64,000 nt of DNA from Candidatus Blautia excrementipullorum (GTDB lineage Bacteria > Bacillota > Clostridia > Lachnospirales > Lachnospiraceae). The DNA is taken from the NCBI GenBank assembly GCA_019118645.1, contig DWYN01000058.1, positions 18,392 to 82,391 on the forward strand, given 5' to 3'. The translations under genes and the position numbers were made by a program. Positions within the stretch are counted from its first letter, which is position 1, and each line of letters opens with the position of its first letter. A model generated the notes under the pieces. The model saw only the letters and a program-made list of their open reading frames with translations. It was not told the DNA's origin and did no database searches. Positions 1 through 9,426 of this stretch are shown here, piece after piece.

Positions 1-1394
1 TCCGGCTCTTCCAGAAGCTTGTCGATTTCTCCCTGTACTGTAAGCAGCTGAAGGGGAAGCGGTCCCGGACTTTCCAGAACCTGAAAGTCTTCACATTCCT
101 TTTCAAGCTCCAGGAGCTGGCGGCTGACCTTCCCCAGTGCCCGGAACAGCTTTGCGCTGTATGGCTTCACAAAGCGCCGGGCATCCAGCACTTCTTTTCT
201 GGTGAGGACAGCGCTGTACATTTCTCTTCCCCTCTCTACCAGATTGTGGGCTTCGTCAATCAGGAAAATATAATCTCCTGCCACGTTTTCCCCGAAAAAT
301 CTTTTCAGATGCACGTTCGGATCAAAGGCATAGTTATAGTCACAGATCACCGCGTCCACCCAGACAGCCAGGTCAAGACACATCTCAAAGGGGCAGACTC
401 TGAATTTCTCTGCCTGCGCTAAAATCGCATCCCGGTCAAAAGCCTGTCCGGAAGTCCACAGGTCATAAACTGCTCTGTTCACTCGGTCAAAGTGCCCTTT
501 CGCATAGGGGCATGTTTTTGGCGTACATTCCGGTGTTTCGCAGAAGCACAGCTTTTCTTTTGCCGTTATGACCACCGACTGAAAGAGAAGCCCTTTCTCT
601 CTGAGTATGGAAAACGCATCCTGAGCCACCGTTCTTGTGATTGTCTTTGCCGTCAGATAGAAAATAACATCTCCCCTGCCCTGGCCAAGGGCTCTCACCG
701 CGGGAAAAACTGCAGACATGGTTTTTCCTACTCCGGTGGGCGCCTGCACGAAAATCTGCTTCCGGCTGGAAATCGCATGGTATACTCCCGACACCATTTC
801 TCTCTGCCCTTTTCTGTATGGGAAGGGAAATTCCAGTCCTTCCATGGAAGCGTTTCTCCGGCGGATCCACTGCCTGCGCCAGGATACCCATCTATGGTAT
901 TCATTCAGAAGATTCCGGTACCATTCTCCAAGCTCATCGACGAAAAATGTCTCCCGGAAACGGCGGATTTCCTCTGTATCCAGATTGGCGTAAGTCATTT
1001 GGACTCCGATCTCGCTCAGCCCGTTCTGGCTGGCATAGATCCAGGCATAACACATTGCCTGGGCGCGGTGTACCGCAGCCGGCTCCTCCAGAGAATTCAC
1101 ATCTTTATAAATTCCTTTTATCTCATCAATACAGGCAGTATCCCCTTCCGGCAGAATTCCGTCGGCCCGGCCCTCCACTCGGATCGTAAGATCCTCAAAT
1201 TCCGTATCCAGTTTTAAAGGAACCTCAGCGTGGTAGCCGCCTTTCATCTGTTTCTGAATTTTTCTGTGGAGACGGCTGCCTTTCAGCATCGCCTCCCGGT
1301 CAGCCGCCCCGCTTCCGCTGCTGTCCAGATCACCGCTTCGTAAAATGAATTCCACCAGATTGCGGACAGAAATACGAACAACTTCTTTTTCCAT
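1..1394 (-). CDS. ATP-dependent DNA helicase, DinG/Rad3-XPD-like, with N-terminal PD-(D/E)XK-like nuclease segment (C-terminus outside window)
   Basis: Own reverse translation from 1394: MEKEVVRISVRNLVEFILRSGDL...RADGILPEGDTACIDEIKGI (RecB/Cas4-like D..ExK) ...QAPTGVGKTMSAVFPAVRAL (Walker A) ...CPFEMCLDLAVWVDAVICDYNYAFDP...FLIDEAHNLVERGREMYSA (DEAH box, XPD-like Cys region). Absent from ORF track because it runs off the edge. Confidence 0.88.
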   Translation of the reverse strand, partial: MEKEVVRISVRNLVEFILRSGDLDSSGSGAADREAMLKGSRLHRKIQKQMKGGYHAEVPLKLDTEFEDLTIRVEGRADGILPEGDTACIDEIKGIYKDVNSLEEPAAVHRAQAMCYAWIYASQNGLSEIGVQMTYANLDTEEIRRFRETFFVDELGEWYRNLLNEYHRWVSWRRQWIRRRNASMEGLEFPFPYRKGQREMVSGVYHAISSRKQIFVQAPTGVGKTMSAVFPAVRALGQGRGDVIFYLTAKTITRTVAQDAFSILREKGLLFQSVVITAKEKLCFCETPECTPKTCPYAKGHFDRVNRAVYDLWTSGQAFDRDAILAQAEKFRVCPFEMCLDLAVWVDAVICDYNYAFDPNVHLKRFFGENVAGDYIFLIDEAHNLVERGREMYSAVLTRKEVLDARRFVKPYSAKLFRALGKVSRQLLELEKECEDFQVLESPGPLPLQLLTVQGEIDKLLEEP

Positions 1395-1493
1395 ATCAGT
1401 CTTATACCTTCCCCTGAAACAATCTTCGGGCCTGCAACTGTAAAAGGCGCATATCTTATCAGGATATACGCCTCAAATACTCATATTTTCTGG

Positions 1494-1745
1494 TCAGCCC
1501 ACGGCAAATTTCGCTATCACTTCATTAAAGCCCGGATTATCACCATAGCATTTAACCGTAAGCTCTTTCGTCAGATCCATACTTAAAATACCCAGTATTG
1601 ATTTTGCATCGATAATAATTCTGTTATAGAAAATGTCTATATCAAAATCACATTTACTTGCCGCATTCACAAACTCTCTTACATCTTCCGCCGCATTTAA
1701 TCTGATCTGATGCTGCACCATCTTCTTTAACCTCCTGATTGACAT
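1494..1745 (-). CDS. HPr-like protein lacking the phospho-His site
   Basis: 83 aa; HPr Ser46-region motif DAKSILGILSMDL is present, but the GLHARPA His15 region is replaced by RLNAAEDVREFV. Confidence 0.75.
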   Translation of the reverse strand: MSIRRLKKMVQHQIRLNAAEDVREFVNAASKCDFDIDIFYNRIIIDAKSILGILSMDLTKELTVKCYGDNPGFNEVIAKFAVG

Positions 1746-1873
1746 GATATCTTATCATTGCGTATTTTGTCACCGCATTTTTCATTTGTCAACAGAATTA
1801 AATCTTTCTTTACATTTTTCAACAAATTAACTAATTATTCCCTTGAAAAATCCTCCTTTTCTATTCATTAAGA

Positions 1874-2647
1874 CTATGAAAATTCTGTCATATTTGAACG
1901 AAATTTTAAGGGAACGAACTGCTTCTGAAGTTCCGGATTCTCTCTTTCCGGGATTGCAACGGACTGGCAGAACGCCCTCCACAGGTTCTCATATTCATCT
2001 GCGCCGGCTATTCTTTTCTCTTCCTCCTGATCAGCGCGGACCTCCCTGTATACTGTACATTCACCGCCTTTTGGATGCGTTACAACCTTATGTCTGGCCT
2101 GATCATAGATCATCCAGTTCTCATTCGGAAAACGGTCAGCAAAATGAGGAGCCAGAAATTCCAGTATGTCATTCTGCGGCGAAACAGCAGAATACAGGAC
2201 GCCTCCCCCGAGTTCGCGGAAACGGACAAATCCGTAAAATCTGTGAAGCTCATGCCTTACTTTCACCTGCAGAGAAGAGACAAGATTTACCGCCGGGTCT
2301 GCCAGAGCTTCCAGCACATGTCTGTCGCACCGGCCCTGTCCAAGCGCCCTTCTGAGAAGGTAAAAGACAGCCGTCCCTTTATCCGGGTGCGTAGATACCG
2401 CCGCATAACAGACCGCCCGGTAAGTAGTTTCCCCCAGTTTTTTTCTTACGGATCTGGCTACTTTCGCTGCCTTTTCACTGTCCGGCGGAATCTCCATAAT
2501 GGTGCTGAACAGTTCCGGATATTCCGGTTCACAGGTAGCAATCTCTACCTGAAGTCCCCTGGCTCCCCATAGCCATCCATCATATACTGCGGTAAAAATC
2601 CCCTCCACAGAGTCCTGACAGACCAGTATTTTTTTCTCATAAGCCAT
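1874..2647 (-). CDS. TIGR03915-type DNA metabolism protein (partner of repair radical SAM protein)
   Basis: MAYEKKILVCQDSVEGIFTAVYDGWLWGARG..., overlaps the upstream radical SAM gene, the usual pairing for this family. Confidence 0.8.
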   Translation of the reverse strand: MAYEKKILVCQDSVEGIFTAVYDGWLWGARGLQVEIATCEPEYPELFSTIMEIPPDSEKAAKVARSVRKKLGETTYRAVCYAAVSTHPDKGTAVFYLLRRALGQGRCDRHVLEALADPAVNLVSSLQVKVRHELHRFYGFVRFRELGGGVLYSAVSPQNDILEFLAPHFADRFPNENWMIYDQARHKVVTHPKGGECTVYREVRADQEEEKRIAGADEYENLWRAFCQSVAIPERENPELQKQFVPLKFRSNMTEFS

Positions 2648-3965
2648 TGCCGACGCCTCCTTCCGTGCAGGCAGAGAAATTCCAGTCATCGAAAAGAGAA
2701 ATCTGGCGATAGGTGATTCCGGCAGATGAATCGGAGATCTTACTTTCCTGACTCAGCAAATTTCTCACTATATAATCCTCTTCCATTTTCACCGGATACA
2801 TCTGCCGTCCGTTGCAGGTAATAAAATAAATAGCTCTTTTCAAAACCACGCCTATTTTGCGAAGATCAGAAAAATCAAGTGTATGATATCTTCTGGCTCC
2901 GACTATCCTTCTGGCCGACTTTTCACCAATCCCCGGCACCCTCAGAAGCATCCAGTAGTCTGCCCTGTTGATTTCCACAGGAAAGTTCTCCAGATGGCTG
3001 ACCGCCCAGTCGCATTTCGGATCAAGAAAAAGATTAAAATTCGGATGCTTTTCTGACAGCAGCTCCTCAGCCTGAAATCCGTAAAAGCGCATCAGCCAGT
3101 CCGCCTGATACAGCCTGTGCTCTCTCAGAAGCGGCGGACCCTGGGGGAGCACCGGCAGCGCCCGGTCCTCATTGACCGATACAAAAGCAGAGTAGAAGAC
3201 TCTTTTCAGAGAGAAATTCCGGTACAGAGCCTCCGCCACCGATATGATCTGAAAGTCACTCTCCCCTGATGCTCCGATGATCATCTGCGTGCTCTGTCCC
3301 GCAGGAACAAACCTTGGCGTATGCCGGTAAACTGCCAATTCCGCTTTATTTTCCTCGGATCCGATCTGTATCTGCTTCATTGGCCTGAGAATCGTTCTCC
3401 GGCTTTTGTGAGGCGCCAGGCGCTTCAGGCTCTCGGCAGTGGAAAGTTCCAGGTTGACGCTCATGCGGTCCGCCAGGTATCCGGCTCTCTGTATCAGTTC
3501 CGGAGATGCTCCCGGAATCGCCTTCAAATGAATATATCCGCGGAAATGATAGCGGTTCCTGAGTATCTCGGCGGAACGTACCAGCTCTTCCATTGTCTCG
3601 TCCGGCGAGCCTTTTACGCCGGAGCTTAAAAACAGCCCCTCTATATAGTTTCTTCTGTAGAATTCTATCGTAAGGCGGCTGATCTCCTCCGGAGTAAAAC
3701 TGGCTCTCACAATATCGTTGGAAGAACGGTTCAGGCAGTATTTGCAGTCGTAAACACACTCGTTGGTATACAGCACCTTAAGAAGGCTGATGCACCGGCC
3801 ATCGCTGGAAAAGCTATGGCAGATACCGGCTCCTATGCTGTTTCCCATTCCCTGGCCGCCGCCCTTCCTGTCCACCCCGCTGGATGTGCAGGCCACATCG
3901 TACTTCGCCGCATCAGATAAAATCTGAAGTTTTTCCATTATCGTCATGGATTCCCGCGTAATCAT
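2637..3965 (-). CDS. Putative DNA modification/repair radical SAM protein (TIGR03916-like)
   Basis: CVYDCKYCLNR radical SAM CxxxCxxC motif, C-terminal helix-hairpin-helix LLRVPGIGEKSARRIVGARR; RBS GGAGGGAGACT before ATG at 3965. Confidence 0.88.
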   Translation of the reverse strand: MITRESMTIMEKLQILSDAAKYDVACTSSGVDRKGGGQGMGNSIGAGICHSFSSDGRCISLLKVLYTNECVYDCKYCLNRSSNDIVRASFTPEEISRLTIEFYRRNYIEGLFLSSGVKGSPDETMEELVRSAEILRNRYHFRGYIHLKAIPGASPELIQRAGYLADRMSVNLELSTAESLKRLAPHKSRRTILRPMKQIQIGSEENKAELAVYRHTPRFVPAGQSTQMIIGASGESDFQIISVAEALYRNFSLKRVFYSAFVSVNEDRALPVLPQGPPLLREHRLYQADWLMRFYGFQAEELLSEKHPNFNLFLDPKCDWAVSHLENFPVEINRADYWMLLRVPGIGEKSARRIVGARRYHTLDFSDLRKIGVVLKRAIYFITCNGRQMYPVKMEEDYIVRNLLSQESKISDSSAGITYRQISLFDDWNFSACTEGGVGNGL

Positions 3966-3975
3966 AGTCTCCCTC

Positions 3976-4016
3976 CAAACAAATGTTTGTATTATTCTAT
4001 TCCAAACATTTGTTTG
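3976..4016. promoter_or_regulatory. Twin 14-bp palindromic operators (candidate LexA-like/SOS or other repressor sites)
   Basis: CAAACAAATGTTTG (3976-3989) and CAAACATTTGTTTG (4003-4016), exact reverse complements, 27-bp centre spacing, immediately upstream of the RBS of the repair operon. Confidence 0.65.
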
Positions 4017-4043
4017 TGTCAACCCAATAAAACGGGACAATAA

Positions 4044-4076
4044 AAAAATCCCAGAATATTTCTGAGATTTTTTTTA
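4044..4076. terminator. Rho-independent terminator, probably bidirectional
   Basis: AAAAAAATCCCAGAATATTTCTGAGATTTTTTT. Confidence 0.7.
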
Positions 4077-4099
4077 TGCTCTTTTTCTATTTTGTCCGA

Positions 4100-5419
4100 T
4101 CAGATCTGCGTCATCACAAAAATGTCGTAAATCGCTTTCACAGCAGCCTCAAAATCCCTGTTTTCCACACCGATAATAATATTCAGCTCGCTGGATCCCT
4201 GATCGATCATCTTCACATTCACATGGGCATGGGCCAAAGCGGAAAATACACGGCCGGCCGTCCCTCTCTGGGATTTCATTCCCCGTCCTACAACCGCGAT
4301 CAGAGCCAGATCTGATTCCATCTCTATAAAATCCGGATTTACCGCACGGTGGATTCCGGCAATCACCTGCTGTTCCTTTTCCTCAAATTCGTCCTGGTGA
4401 ACATAAACCGTCATTGTATCAATTCCGGAGGGAACATGCTCAAAATTAATTCCCTGTTCCTCAAATACCTGAAGAACCTTCCTTCCGAATCCAATTTCGC
4501 TGTTCATCATGGATTTTTCAATATTAATGGAGCAGAAGCCTTTTTTTCCGGCAATTCCGGTAATCACATATTTCGGTTTGCGGCAGGTGCTCTCCACAAT
4601 CAGCGTACCCTTGTCCTCCGGACGGTTGGTATTTCTGATATTGATGGGGATCCCCTCTTTCTGAACCGGGAAGATCGCGTCCTCGTGAAGGACCGTAGCT
4701 CCCATATAGGACAGCTCACGCAGTTCACGGTAAGTGATCGTCTCAATCACTGCCGGATCATCCACGATTCTTGGATCTGTCACCAGGAAGCCGGAAACAT
4801 CTGTCCAGTTCTCATAGAGATCCGCATGCACCGCTTTTGCCACCAGAGATCCGGTGATATCGGAGCCTCCTCTGGAAAAAGTTTTCACTGTGCCGTCTTC
4901 CATAGCTCCATAAAAGCCCGGAACGACTGCGCGCTCACATTTTGAAAGACGCTTTTCAAGAAGCCTGTCTGTTTTTTCTTCGTCAAAAACACCGTTTTTG
5001 TCAAAGCGGATCACCGAAGCCGCGTCTACGAACTCATATCCGAGATAAGCCGCCATAATCTTTCCGTTCAGGAACTCGCCTCTGGACGCCGCGTAATCTG
5101 TACCTGCCTGGGCCCGAAAATCCTCCTCGATCTGTCTGAACTCTTCCTCCAGGGACAGATCCAGCTCCAGGCCTTTGATGATTTCATAGTATCGCTCCTT
5201 GATTTCCGCCAGCATCCCGCTGAAATCTTCTCCTGCCGCCGCGCTCTTATAGCAGGAGTACAAAAGATCCGTCACCTTAATATCTTCCGGAAATCTTTTG
5301 CCGGGGGCAGACGGCACCACATAGCGTCTGCTCTCCTCGCTCCTGATGATTTCTCCCACTTTGCGGAACTGGTCGGAATTGGCCAGGGAACTTCCTCCGA
5401 ATTTTACAACTTTCTTCAT
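4100..5419 (-). CDS. Aspartate kinase
   Basis: MKKVVKFGGSSLANSDQFRKVGEII, FSRGGSDITGSLVAKA, C-terminal ACT domains. Confidence 0.95.
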   Translation of the reverse strand: MKKVVKFGGSSLANSDQFRKVGEIIRSEESRRYVVPSAPGKRFPEDIKVTDLLYSCYKSAAAGEDFSGMLAEIKERYYEIIKGLELDLSLEEEFRQIEEDFRAQAGTDYAASRGEFLNGKIMAAYLGYEFVDAASVIRFDKNGVFDEEKTDRLLEKRLSKCERAVVPGFYGAMEDGTVKTFSRGGSDITGSLVAKAVHADLYENWTDVSGFLVTDPRIVDDPAVIETITYRELRELSYMGATVLHEDAIFPVQKEGIPINIRNTNRPEDKGTLIVESTCRKPKYVITGIAGKKGFCSINIEKSMMNSEIGFGRKVLQVFEEQGINFEHVPSGIDTMTVYVHQDEFEEKEQQVIAGIHRAVNPDFIEMESDLALIAVVGRGMKSQRGTAGRVFSALAHAHVNVKMIDQGSSELNIIIGVENRDFEAAVKAIYDIFVMTQI

Positions 5420-5522
5420 GATAATGCTCTCACCCTTCTGTAATTCTCTTTTCCAATAAAAATCTGTATTCTATTTTATTGAAAAACAGAGGATTTTGCA
5501 AGCATTTCTTTTGGATGTTTAT

Positions 5523-5804
5523 TTATGCGCAGTACTCCCGGAGAACATTCTGAAGCGCGGAAGCGCTGCTGGAATGACATCTGCACACCGGAATCGATTT
5601 TCTCTTTGCCTCTTCCACGGCGCAGTTTACCATTTTATGAGATACCGTACTGGTAAACAGGATCAGAAGATCCGGATCCCCGATTTTTTTCTTCATTGCC
5701 CCTTTTTCTTTCGCAAAAATCTTCGCCTTGCATCCATAGCATTTACAGATGTCCTCATACTGACATACCATACGTTCATTCCCGCCTACGATTACGATAC
5801 TCAT
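5523..5804 (-). CDS. DUF2325 domain-containing protein
   Basis: 93 aa MSIVIVGGNERMVCQYEDICKCYGCKAKIF...DLLILFTSTVSHKMV typical of DUF2325. Confidence 0.85.
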   Translation of the reverse strand: MSIVIVGGNERMVCQYEDICKCYGCKAKIFAKEKGAMKKKIGDPDLLILFTSTVSHKMVNCAVEEAKRKSIPVCRCHSSSASALQNVLREYCA

Positions 5805-5853
5805 ATATCACCTCTCCTTTGTTAATCTAAACTAACTTCTGTTTTTAAAATTA

Positions 5854-5871
5854 AGTTAGCAAAAGCTAACT
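5854..5871. promoter_or_regulatory. Perfect inverted repeat upstream of the DUF2325 gene; candidate DtxR/MntR-type metalloregulator operator
   Basis: AGTTAGC-AAAA-GCTAACT; a second partial half-site CTAAACTAACTT lies at about 5827-5838. Confidence 0.55.
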
Positions 5872-5926
5872 GTGTATTGAAATACTACCACACTTTTTTT
5901 GATTTGTCAAAGGATTTTTCATTTTT

Positions 5927-6637
5927 TTACCGCTTATTTTTGTCATACTCGGATATGCCGCATACAGTAAGCACGCTGCCGTTCACCTGAAAGCGGATAT
6001 TTTTTTTGCCGTAGGCGAGCCCGTATACACGGTCCGGATCTGACTGATAGCCGGGACGGGGATCATTTTCCAGAACCTCCGTAAGGGCCCTTCTCTTCTC
6101 TTCCGGAATCATTTCCAGCCATTCTTCCGGAAAAACCACCTGCAGTTTATGATCCTCGATACGGTCCGTAAATCCGCCTGAGGCTTCCGGATGACTGTCG
6201 GACGGTATATAGGGCTTAATGTCAAAGATAGGCGTCCCATCCATCAGATCAGCTCCGGAAACATAAAGCACCGGCCCCAGGTCCCGCTGAAATTCTATTT
6301 TATCCAGACGGACTGAGGAAAGGCCCAGGCTGTTCGGCCTGAAGGGAGACCTGGTGGCAAACACTCCCTTCCGCACATTTCCGCCCAGCCGGGGCGGCCT
6401 GACTGTAGGCGACCAGGTATCCCTGACATTTTCCGAAAACTGCCAGATCAGCCAGATATGGGTATATTCCTCCAGCCCCCGAAAAGCCTCCGGTACCCGG
6501 TATTCCGGTTCAAAAACGATCCGGGCATGCTGTTCCTTCAGTCTGCCGCTCTGATGAGGAATTCCGAATTTCTCCGGAAAATCATTGTGAATCCTTGCAA
6601 TTGCCCTGATTTCTGCTGTCACTTTATCTTCATGCAT
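5927..6637 (-). CDS. trmO: tRNA (N6-threonylcarbamoyladenosine(37)-N6)-methyltransferase TrmO
   Basis: TsaA/YaeB motifs: IARIHNDFPEKFGIPHQSG, YTHIWLIWQF, RKGVFATRSPFRPNSLGLSSVRL. Confidence 0.93.
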   Translation of the reverse strand: MHEDKVTAEIRAIARIHNDFPEKFGIPHQSGRLKEQHARIVFEPEYRVPEAFRGLEEYTHIWLIWQFSENVRDTWSPTVRPPRLGGNVRKGVFATRSPFRPNSLGLSSVRLDKIEFQRDLGPVLYVSGADLMDGTPIFDIKPYIPSDSHPEASGGFTDRIEDHKLQVVFPEEWLEMIPEEKRRALTEVLENDPRPGYQSDPDRVYGLAYGKKNIRFQVNGSVLTVCGISEYDKNKR

Positions 6638-7709
6638 TACCCGATTCCTCGAACACACTGTCATAATCAAAAGAAAGATAAAAGTCCTCCGTCTTCTGGA
6701 TTTTCTCCTGATAGTTTTCCTCGGTCAGAAGACCTTCTCCTTCATATATCCAGTCGATGAGTTTGTCGCTGATTTTGGATCCGTAATGTGTGGGATCCAT
6801 ATAATTGTCCAGATTTTCTGTTATATCAAAATGATCCGCAAAGGTATAAAGCTTTACATTGTCATAGGGAAGCAGAAGTTCCGCCTGAAGCTTTTCCGCT
6901 TCAAAATAGCGGATCAGATCTCCGTTTCGTTCCGCCTCATCCCAGAAGGCGACACTGTAGGGCGGCGTGTAGAAATAAAACATTGTATCCGGATTTTCTT
7001 CCACTGTCCTCAGCACATTCTCTGTCACGTTATCCGTTACGGTCTCTCTGTCCTCTTCGGAGAACGGCTTCTGCTCTTCGGCTTTTGTTTCCGGTCTCTG
7101 ATAGGCCTCCAGCACATGTTCTTTTCCAACGGGATGCTCCCATTCCCAAAAACTGTAATCGTCCATGGAAGTGGTCTTTTTCCCGTCCAGATTGTATTTG
7201 ATTACAGGCAGAGTGCTGTCCAGAAAAATTTCTTTGTTGAATACATAGTTGACGTCATTGAAAATATTGTCGTCATAGAGATAATCCGGATAGTCATTGT
7301 AATTGCGGACTTCTCCGGCCTGAAAAATTTTATTGTAGTCCAGGCAGCGGAAAATGCACTTTGTATCCGGATTTTCTTCCAGGACCTTCCTCACTTCCTG
7401 GTCAATGACATAATAGGTTTCCGCCGTATAGGTAACTTTAATAGACTTTGTCCCGAACAGTTTATCAAACTGGGATGCCTTAAAGTTCTGCATCATGGAA
7501 GTCCCCACTATAGCAGCGTCATAATCATAAGTTTTGATAATCCCGTCATTGAGGTATCTCTCCATTCCGTCAACCAGAGGATATTCCACACCATCCAGGG
7601 CCTTATGAAAATGGAAGAACGGATCCAGCACCACCGTGGCCCCTCCGGCTATAATAAGAGCGGCTGCCGTCCCTCCCAAAACAACTTGTACAAATCTGCG
7701 GCTGTTCAT
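6630..7709 (-). CDS. Membrane-anchored SGNH/DltD-like protein, partner of MBOAT
   Basis: N-terminal TM segment, AIVGTSMMQNF block, MDPTHYGSKISDKL C-terminal D..H; 8-bp gap to the upstream MBOAT gene. Confidence 0.75.
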   Translation of the reverse strand: MNSRRFVQVVLGGTAAALIIAGGATVVLDPFFHFHKALDGVEYPLVDGMERYLNDGIIKTYDYDAAIVGTSMMQNFKASQFDKLFGTKSIKVTYTAETYYVIDQEVRKVLEENPDTKCIFRCLDYNKIFQAGEVRNYNDYPDYLYDDNIFNDVNYVFNKEIFLDSTLPVIKYNLDGKKTTSMDDYSFWEWEHPVGKEHVLEAYQRPETKAEEQKPFSEEDRETVTDNVTENVLRTVEENPDTMFYFYTPPYSVAFWDEAERNGDLIRYFEAEKLQAELLLPYDNVKLYTFADHFDITENLDNYMDPTHYGSKISDKLIDWIYEGEGLLTEENYQEKIQKTEDFYLSFDYDSVFEESGNA

Positions 7710-7717
7710 TATTCCTC

Positions 7718-9199
7718 CTAGAAATTAAAGTACAAAAATTCCGATACTCCTGACAGGGACATAATTCCCCAGACAAGGTAAATAATGGCTGTCACCGAGC
7801 GCCTTACCGTAGGCTTAAATTCCAGTTCCTGATTATTTTTAAAGGCAAGACAGATCACCAGCGCCAGCGTCATCAGAAGCAGCGCGTCAAACCCTCTGAT
7901 CGATGAAATGATATCATTAAGTCCCGGAATTTTCTCATAGATAAAGGCAAACTCTGTCAGTTTGAACTGATTCAGCATAGACGCCCTTACATTCAGATTC
8001 TGGAATCCCAGTATCCTTTTAAGCACTGTAACTGCCTGGGATATGGAATCCGCCCGGAAAAAGATCCATGTCACATTTACAAACAAAAAGGTAACTATCC
8101 AGCGGAGCACCGTATGTATGGAATTCCACTGTTTCTTGAACATCCTGGTCAGCGCATTCGCCACTCCGTGAAGAAATCCCCAGAAAATAAACGTCCAGTT
8201 GGCTCCGTGCCACAGCCCGCTGACAAGAAATACAATAATAATATTGATATATGTGCGGACAGTTCCCCTGCGGCTTCCCCCAAGCGGGAAATATACATAA
8301 GTCCTCAGGAACCGGGTCAGAGTCAGATGCCAGCGATCCCAGAAATCCACCACGGAAAGAGCTTTATACGGCGAATTGAAATTCATGGGTATCTTAATAT
8401 TAAACATGTATCCAAGTCCCGTCGCCATATCGCAGTATCCGCTGAAATCAAAGTAAATCTGAAAAGCATAGGCAAACATCATCAGAATTCCTTCCATGGA
8501 AGTAATTCCCGCCGACACATTTCCATATCCCCAGGTTACGGCCTTGCTGAGCGTGTCTGCTATGATCACCTTCTTTACAAGTCCTGCAGAAAACACATAG
8601 ATTCCGTGGGCCATGTTCCTGGATTTCATCTTCCAGTTCTTTTCATCCGCAAACTGAGGCAGCACCTCATTGTGAAGCACGATAGGCCCCGCCACAAGCT
8701 GCGGGAAAAAGGTGACAAACAGAGAATAGTCCAGAATATTATACTCTCTTGTCTGGCCTCTGTAGGAATCGATCACATAGGACACCTGCTGGAAAGTAAA
8801 GAAACTGATTCCCAGCGGCAGTACAATATGACGAAGATGAAAATCTGTGGAAAACGCCTTGTTCAGGTTGTCCACAAAGAAATCATAATATTTGTAGTAG
8901 AAAATCAGGCCCAGATTAAAAGCCAGTCCTATCGCCAGAAGCACCTTTTTCAGAAGGCGTATTCTGGATTCCGTCATCTGCCATTTTCTCTGAAAGAGCT
9001 GGGACAGCACATAGTTTACGCAGATGCTGCTCCCCATAATCCACAGATAGCTTGGATTAAAATATCCATAAAACCAGAATGACATCAGCACAAGCTCCAG
9101 CTTCGCCATCATATGCCATCCCAACCGGTGAAGTCCAAAATATCCAAGCAGTGTCACCGGAAGAAAAAATAAAATAAAAATGTAAGAATTAAAAAGCAT
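7718..9199 (-). CDS. MBOAT family O-acyltransferase (AlgI/DltB-like)
   Basis: PLGISFFTFQQVSYVID, FWDRWHLTLTRFLRTYVYFPLGGSRRG, FLVSGLWHGANWTFIFWGFLHG. Confidence 0.95.
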   Translation of the reverse strand: MLFNSYIFILFFLPVTLLGYFGLHRLGWHMMAKLELVLMSFWFYGYFNPSYLWIMGSSICVNYVLSQLFQRKWQMTESRIRLLKKVLLAIGLAFNLGLIFYYKYYDFFVDNLNKAFSTDFHLRHIVLPLGISFFTFQQVSYVIDSYRGQTREYNILDYSLFVTFFPQLVAGPIVLHNEVLPQFADEKNWKMKSRNMAHGIYVFSAGLVKKVIIADTLSKAVTWGYGNVSAGITSMEGILMMFAYAFQIYFDFSGYCDMATGLGYMFNIKIPMNFNSPYKALSVVDFWDRWHLTLTRFLRTYVYFPLGGSRRGTVRTYINIIIVFLVSGLWHGANWTFIFWGFLHGVANALTRMFKKQWNSIHTVLRWIVTFLFVNVTWIFFRADSISQAVTVLKRILGFQNLNVRASMLNQFKLTEFAFIYEKIPGLNDIISSIRGFDALLLMTLALVICLAFKNNQELEFKPTVRRSVTAIIYLVWGIMSLSGVSEFLYFNF

Positions 9200-9334
9200 T
9201 TTTTTACTCCCTCGCCCATTTTTCCCTGCTTGCCATTATACAAAACCGCCGTTTTGATTGCAATACTTTTGTAATGATTTGTAAATAAATTTTATATTTT
9301 ATTTCATTTTATAGAAAAAAAGTGAATACGCAAA

Positions 9335-9395
9335 AAGAAAAAGCTTCCGCACCTCACTCTCCACACTGGAAAATGAGCTGCAGAAGCCTTTATAC
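9335..9395 (-). terminator. Rho-independent terminator of the AGCS symporter gene
   Basis: Minus strand: GGCTTCTGCAGCTCATTTTCCAGTGTGGAGAGTGAGGTGCGGAAGC-TTTTTCTTTTT. Confidence 0.65.
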
Positions 9396-9426
9396 CTGCT
9401 ATTTGAAATTCAGTCCCGCTGTAATG

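Noticed and set aside
492-1217. 241-aa plus-strand ORF near the window start
   Set aside because: Opposite the edge-truncated helicase, which has clear Walker A and DEAH motifs.
8114-9082. Long ORF (322 aa, +) opposite the MBOAT gene
   Set aside because: Composition is low-hydrophobicity shadow of a clear minus-strand CDS; no RBS or family signature.
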